Assembly: GCA_035582835.1 (NCBI GenBank) | Contig: JAYKAV010000666.1 | Span: 879,784 to 943,783, forward strand | Origin: Phoebastria nigripes | Taxonomy: Eukaryota > Chordata > Aves > Procellariiformes > Diomedeidae | Length of the DNA: 64,000 nucleotides | Direction of reading: 5' to 3' | The notes under the pieces: model-generated | The model's database searches: none | What the model saw: the letters and a program-made list of their open reading frames with translations, nothing else | What the model was told of the DNA's origin: nothing | Part shown: one piece after another, positions 61,701 to 64,000 of the stretch | Numbering within the stretch: position 1 is the first letter of the stretch | Layout of the letters: each line of letters starts with the position of its first letter | Program-made: the position numbers and the translations under genes

Positions 61701-64000
61701 CTGACTAGAAAACAACATTAACATTTATAGCAAATAAACAAAAGATACGTTTTATCACATACACAGAAGAAAAAAAGAATTTTTCATCATGACAGAGCAA
61801 CAGATACATACTGAGAATCATCTTTCATGAAGACTCCAAGTCTCCTGGCAGAGAGAGCTGAGGGAGTGTATGAACCACCATGGCTCACTGAAGAATTTCA
61901 GCAAAAAAATATCCACCTATTTAACTCACTTACATAAGACTACTTCCTATCAAAAAGCAAATGATAAATAATGAAGTTACCTCAGCAACTATTTAGTTAA
62001 GCCACATAATTATAATTTACCCCCATAATTTGCTTTTATCCCAACACAATAAATCACAAGTAGGTGATTCACAGATAAATTCCATGCAAAGGCCAAAATG
62101 TATNGTTTGTATCTAAGAATAAGTGAGCAGATATACTTTCAATAGCATAAGTGATTTAGTCTAACACAGAATGAGCAACACAACTAGTAGGCAAAGTTTG
62201 TAAACTCTGTGTGTAGATCCTCAAGCTCATACAATACTCTTAACTGGATATGCACCGATACGTGGAATATATGTGAACTTAGATAATATAACTCTCCACA
62301 AGTATACAAAAAGTTCCGAAGCATTTTTTGCTAGCTGGTAAAAAATACGTTTAGAAAAAACACTGAATTTATTTCAGATTACATGTTGTCTGGCAATTGT
62401 TTAACTTAAAATAAATAAATAAATGGGGGTGGGGGGGGAAACCCTACAGAAACCAAGAAGTACATTCACAGCTTGCATCAGTAATTCAACTTGAAGTGCA
62501 CGAACACACTTGACATCTCTTACCAGTGGCGTATGACAGGTCATAAGCATACATACATTTTATAGAGGTTTACAGTAGTATATTTTAGAAGGCTATGTGG
62601 CTTCGGAGTTGCAAAAAGAGCGCTCCTTTATTTTATGTACGTGATGAAAATAGTACTTGATGCAATGACATTTTTCTATGAACTTTTTGTATTGCACAAG
62701 TGATAGTCTGAACTCCATTTAAAAACAGAAGAGCAAAAGCTTTTCCCATTATGATCTTTTCAAGCAGAATAAGTGAAGAGTTATGGCAAGTTCATGCCAC
62801 TTCTAAGATGTTTAACACAAGTATCATAATTGTCACTTAATGGGTCAGGAAACAAAGACAGACTTGTCTCGGTGGTGTTGTCTGTTCTCTATAGATCACA
62901 CTTATTTTCCTTTCATATTTAGGAAATGTAATTATGTCTAATTCAAATTACAAGAGAGAATAATTACACAAAGCCATTTTTTTCTTTATAGTTAATCCTC
63001 TGAATATTTTATTTGCCAAGGCATACAATTTTCCAAAAAGAAAATGTTAACTTATGTGGCCTGTATGGAATTTATTTAATTATATGATATTCCAATATGG
63101 TTCCCTGCAATTTATTATGTTAATTAGTTAGATTATGTGTGAAACATTTTATAATGAGCCCATTCCTTTACTTTATATGTATTTTTTTTAAATCCTTCTA
63201 ATGAACCATTTTTCTGCAGTTGTAAGAGATAACTGGGCTTTGCAGTTTAAACAAGACATATTATAATTTATATCAACGTTGACTTACTGAAGATTTTGAG
63301 AACCTTAAACTGCGTATTTTGTGAGACTGCAATCTCCTTACTATAATTAAACACAATAATTGGATAATATTGTGTATTTGATATCATAACTGAATCCTAT
63401 ACTACTTTGGGTGTAAATGCTATATTATTGATTATGATTGGGGGAGGGAAAGAAAAGAAAAAAAAAGGAAAAGATCTCCAATGGTTCTTCAACTAGGAGG
63501 GCAAAAGAGGATTAAAAGAAAGTCTCTAAACAATCAGCATGTGCATATCTCTTGGAAATGGGCCAACAAGCTAGATCAACACAGATTTTTGCAAGAAAGC
63601 AAGTTACTGTTTGTTTCCTACAAGTTAACTACAAGTTACTACTACTGTGTGATCAAAGAAACAGATTACTGAACGTAAAATCCTTTCCATGTCTTCTACA
63701 GAATATGTTTTGCAACAGTCCTGGGGTACTGTCTCACTCGAAACTTCATTTTACACATGCAAGTTTCCTTTTCTTACTAAAAATGAGGAATGCACTCTAC
63801 TTCCTTGCCTGAGTTTTCAATAGCAAGAGGTCAGCACCTTTAGGTAGCTACCAGGGTTTTTGTGCTGACACAGCCTTATGTGTCGGTGCTGGAAACAGAT
63901 TTCCAGGACCATACTGGCACTCCTAGCACATTCTGCATTTAGCTGGGAATTCATGTCTGGATCTTTAATCTCCAAATACACCCTCTGTATTTGTAGGTGG
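58747..64000. other. Intergenic DNA at the right edge
   Basis: No gene is supported. The sequence is AT-rich; the stretch 62900-63420 is unusual for five TAATTA motifs and lack of repeats and is a candidate conserved regulatory element. A purine-rich run follows at 63438-63478. The window ends without any exon I can recognise. Confidence 0.6.
62900..63420. promoter_or_regulatory. Candidate enhancer: cluster of homeodomain-type TAATTA sites
   Basis: TAATTA occurs at 62929-62934, 62961-62966, 63077-63082, 63121-63126 and 63344-63349. The stretch has no transposon signature or microsatellite. Function is inferred from motif density only. Confidence 0.35.

Noticed and set aside
23741..64000. Possible exons of WT1, expected downstream of RCN1 by synteny
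   Set aside because: No C2H2 zinc-finger pattern (C-x4-C-x12-H-x3-H with TGEKP-like linkers) or other WT1 block was found in the frames of either strand. WT1 probably lies beyond the window.
1..64000. tRNA, rRNA or other structured RNA genes
   Set aside because: No tRNA B-box-like GGTTCGAATCC with a paired acceptor stem or other recognisable RNA gene was noticed. The similar GGTTCGAGACC at 25635 is part of the CR1 ORF.

Overview
The window is vertebrate nuclear DNA from a bird. It has a split gene with GT-AG introns, a CpG-island promoter, a CR1 LINE ending in the diagnostic ATTCTATG repeats, and a solo LTR of the family that begins TGTCCTGG and is widespread in birds. That LTR hints at Neoaves rather than Galliformes, but this is only a guess. 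Scattered single N bases and one 240-base N gap show it is a draft assembly.

One protein-coding gene can be supported: RCN1 (reticulocalbin-1), six exons on the + strand from the gap-disrupted exon 1 (visible from 10618) to the stop codon at 22564-22566. It encodes a Ca2+-binding protein of the endoplasmic reticulum lumen with six EF-hands and a C-terminal HDEL retrieval signal. All splice junctions are canonical and keep the frame. 318 residues are visible; the start codon and the first part of the signal peptide lie in the N gap. In other vertebrates RCN1 sits between PAX6 and WT1, so the flanks here should be the PAX6-RCN1 intergenic region (1 to about 10.2 kb) and the RCN1-WT1 intergenic region (about 23.7 to 64 kb). 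I saw no exon of PAX6, ELP4 or WT1.

Layout: 1-10240 upstream intergenic DNA with a perfect 36-bp tandem duplication and a few candidate conserved elements; 10240-11110 CpG-island promoter, exon 1 and a G-rich intron start; 10618-22566 the RCN1 coding span; 22567 to about 23740 probable 3' UTR with two poly(A) signals; 25190-27219 a 5'-truncated, inactivated CR1 LINE on the + strand; 41665 to about 42228 a solo LTR; 56755-57005 an orphan CpG island with a strong CTCF-like motif and a GC-box-like 10-bp tandem repeat; 58560-58746 an older CR1 3' fragment; the rest is AT-rich intergenic DNA, parts of which (notably 62,900-63,420) look like homeodomain-site-rich regulatory sequence.

I found no new gene system. 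The best leads are regulatory: the orphan CpG island with its CTCF motif, the TAATTA cluster near the right edge, an octamer/homeodomain element near 4.9 kb, and paired MYB-like sites in the RCN1 promoter. In the protein, the N-glycosylation sequon known from human RCN1 is absent.
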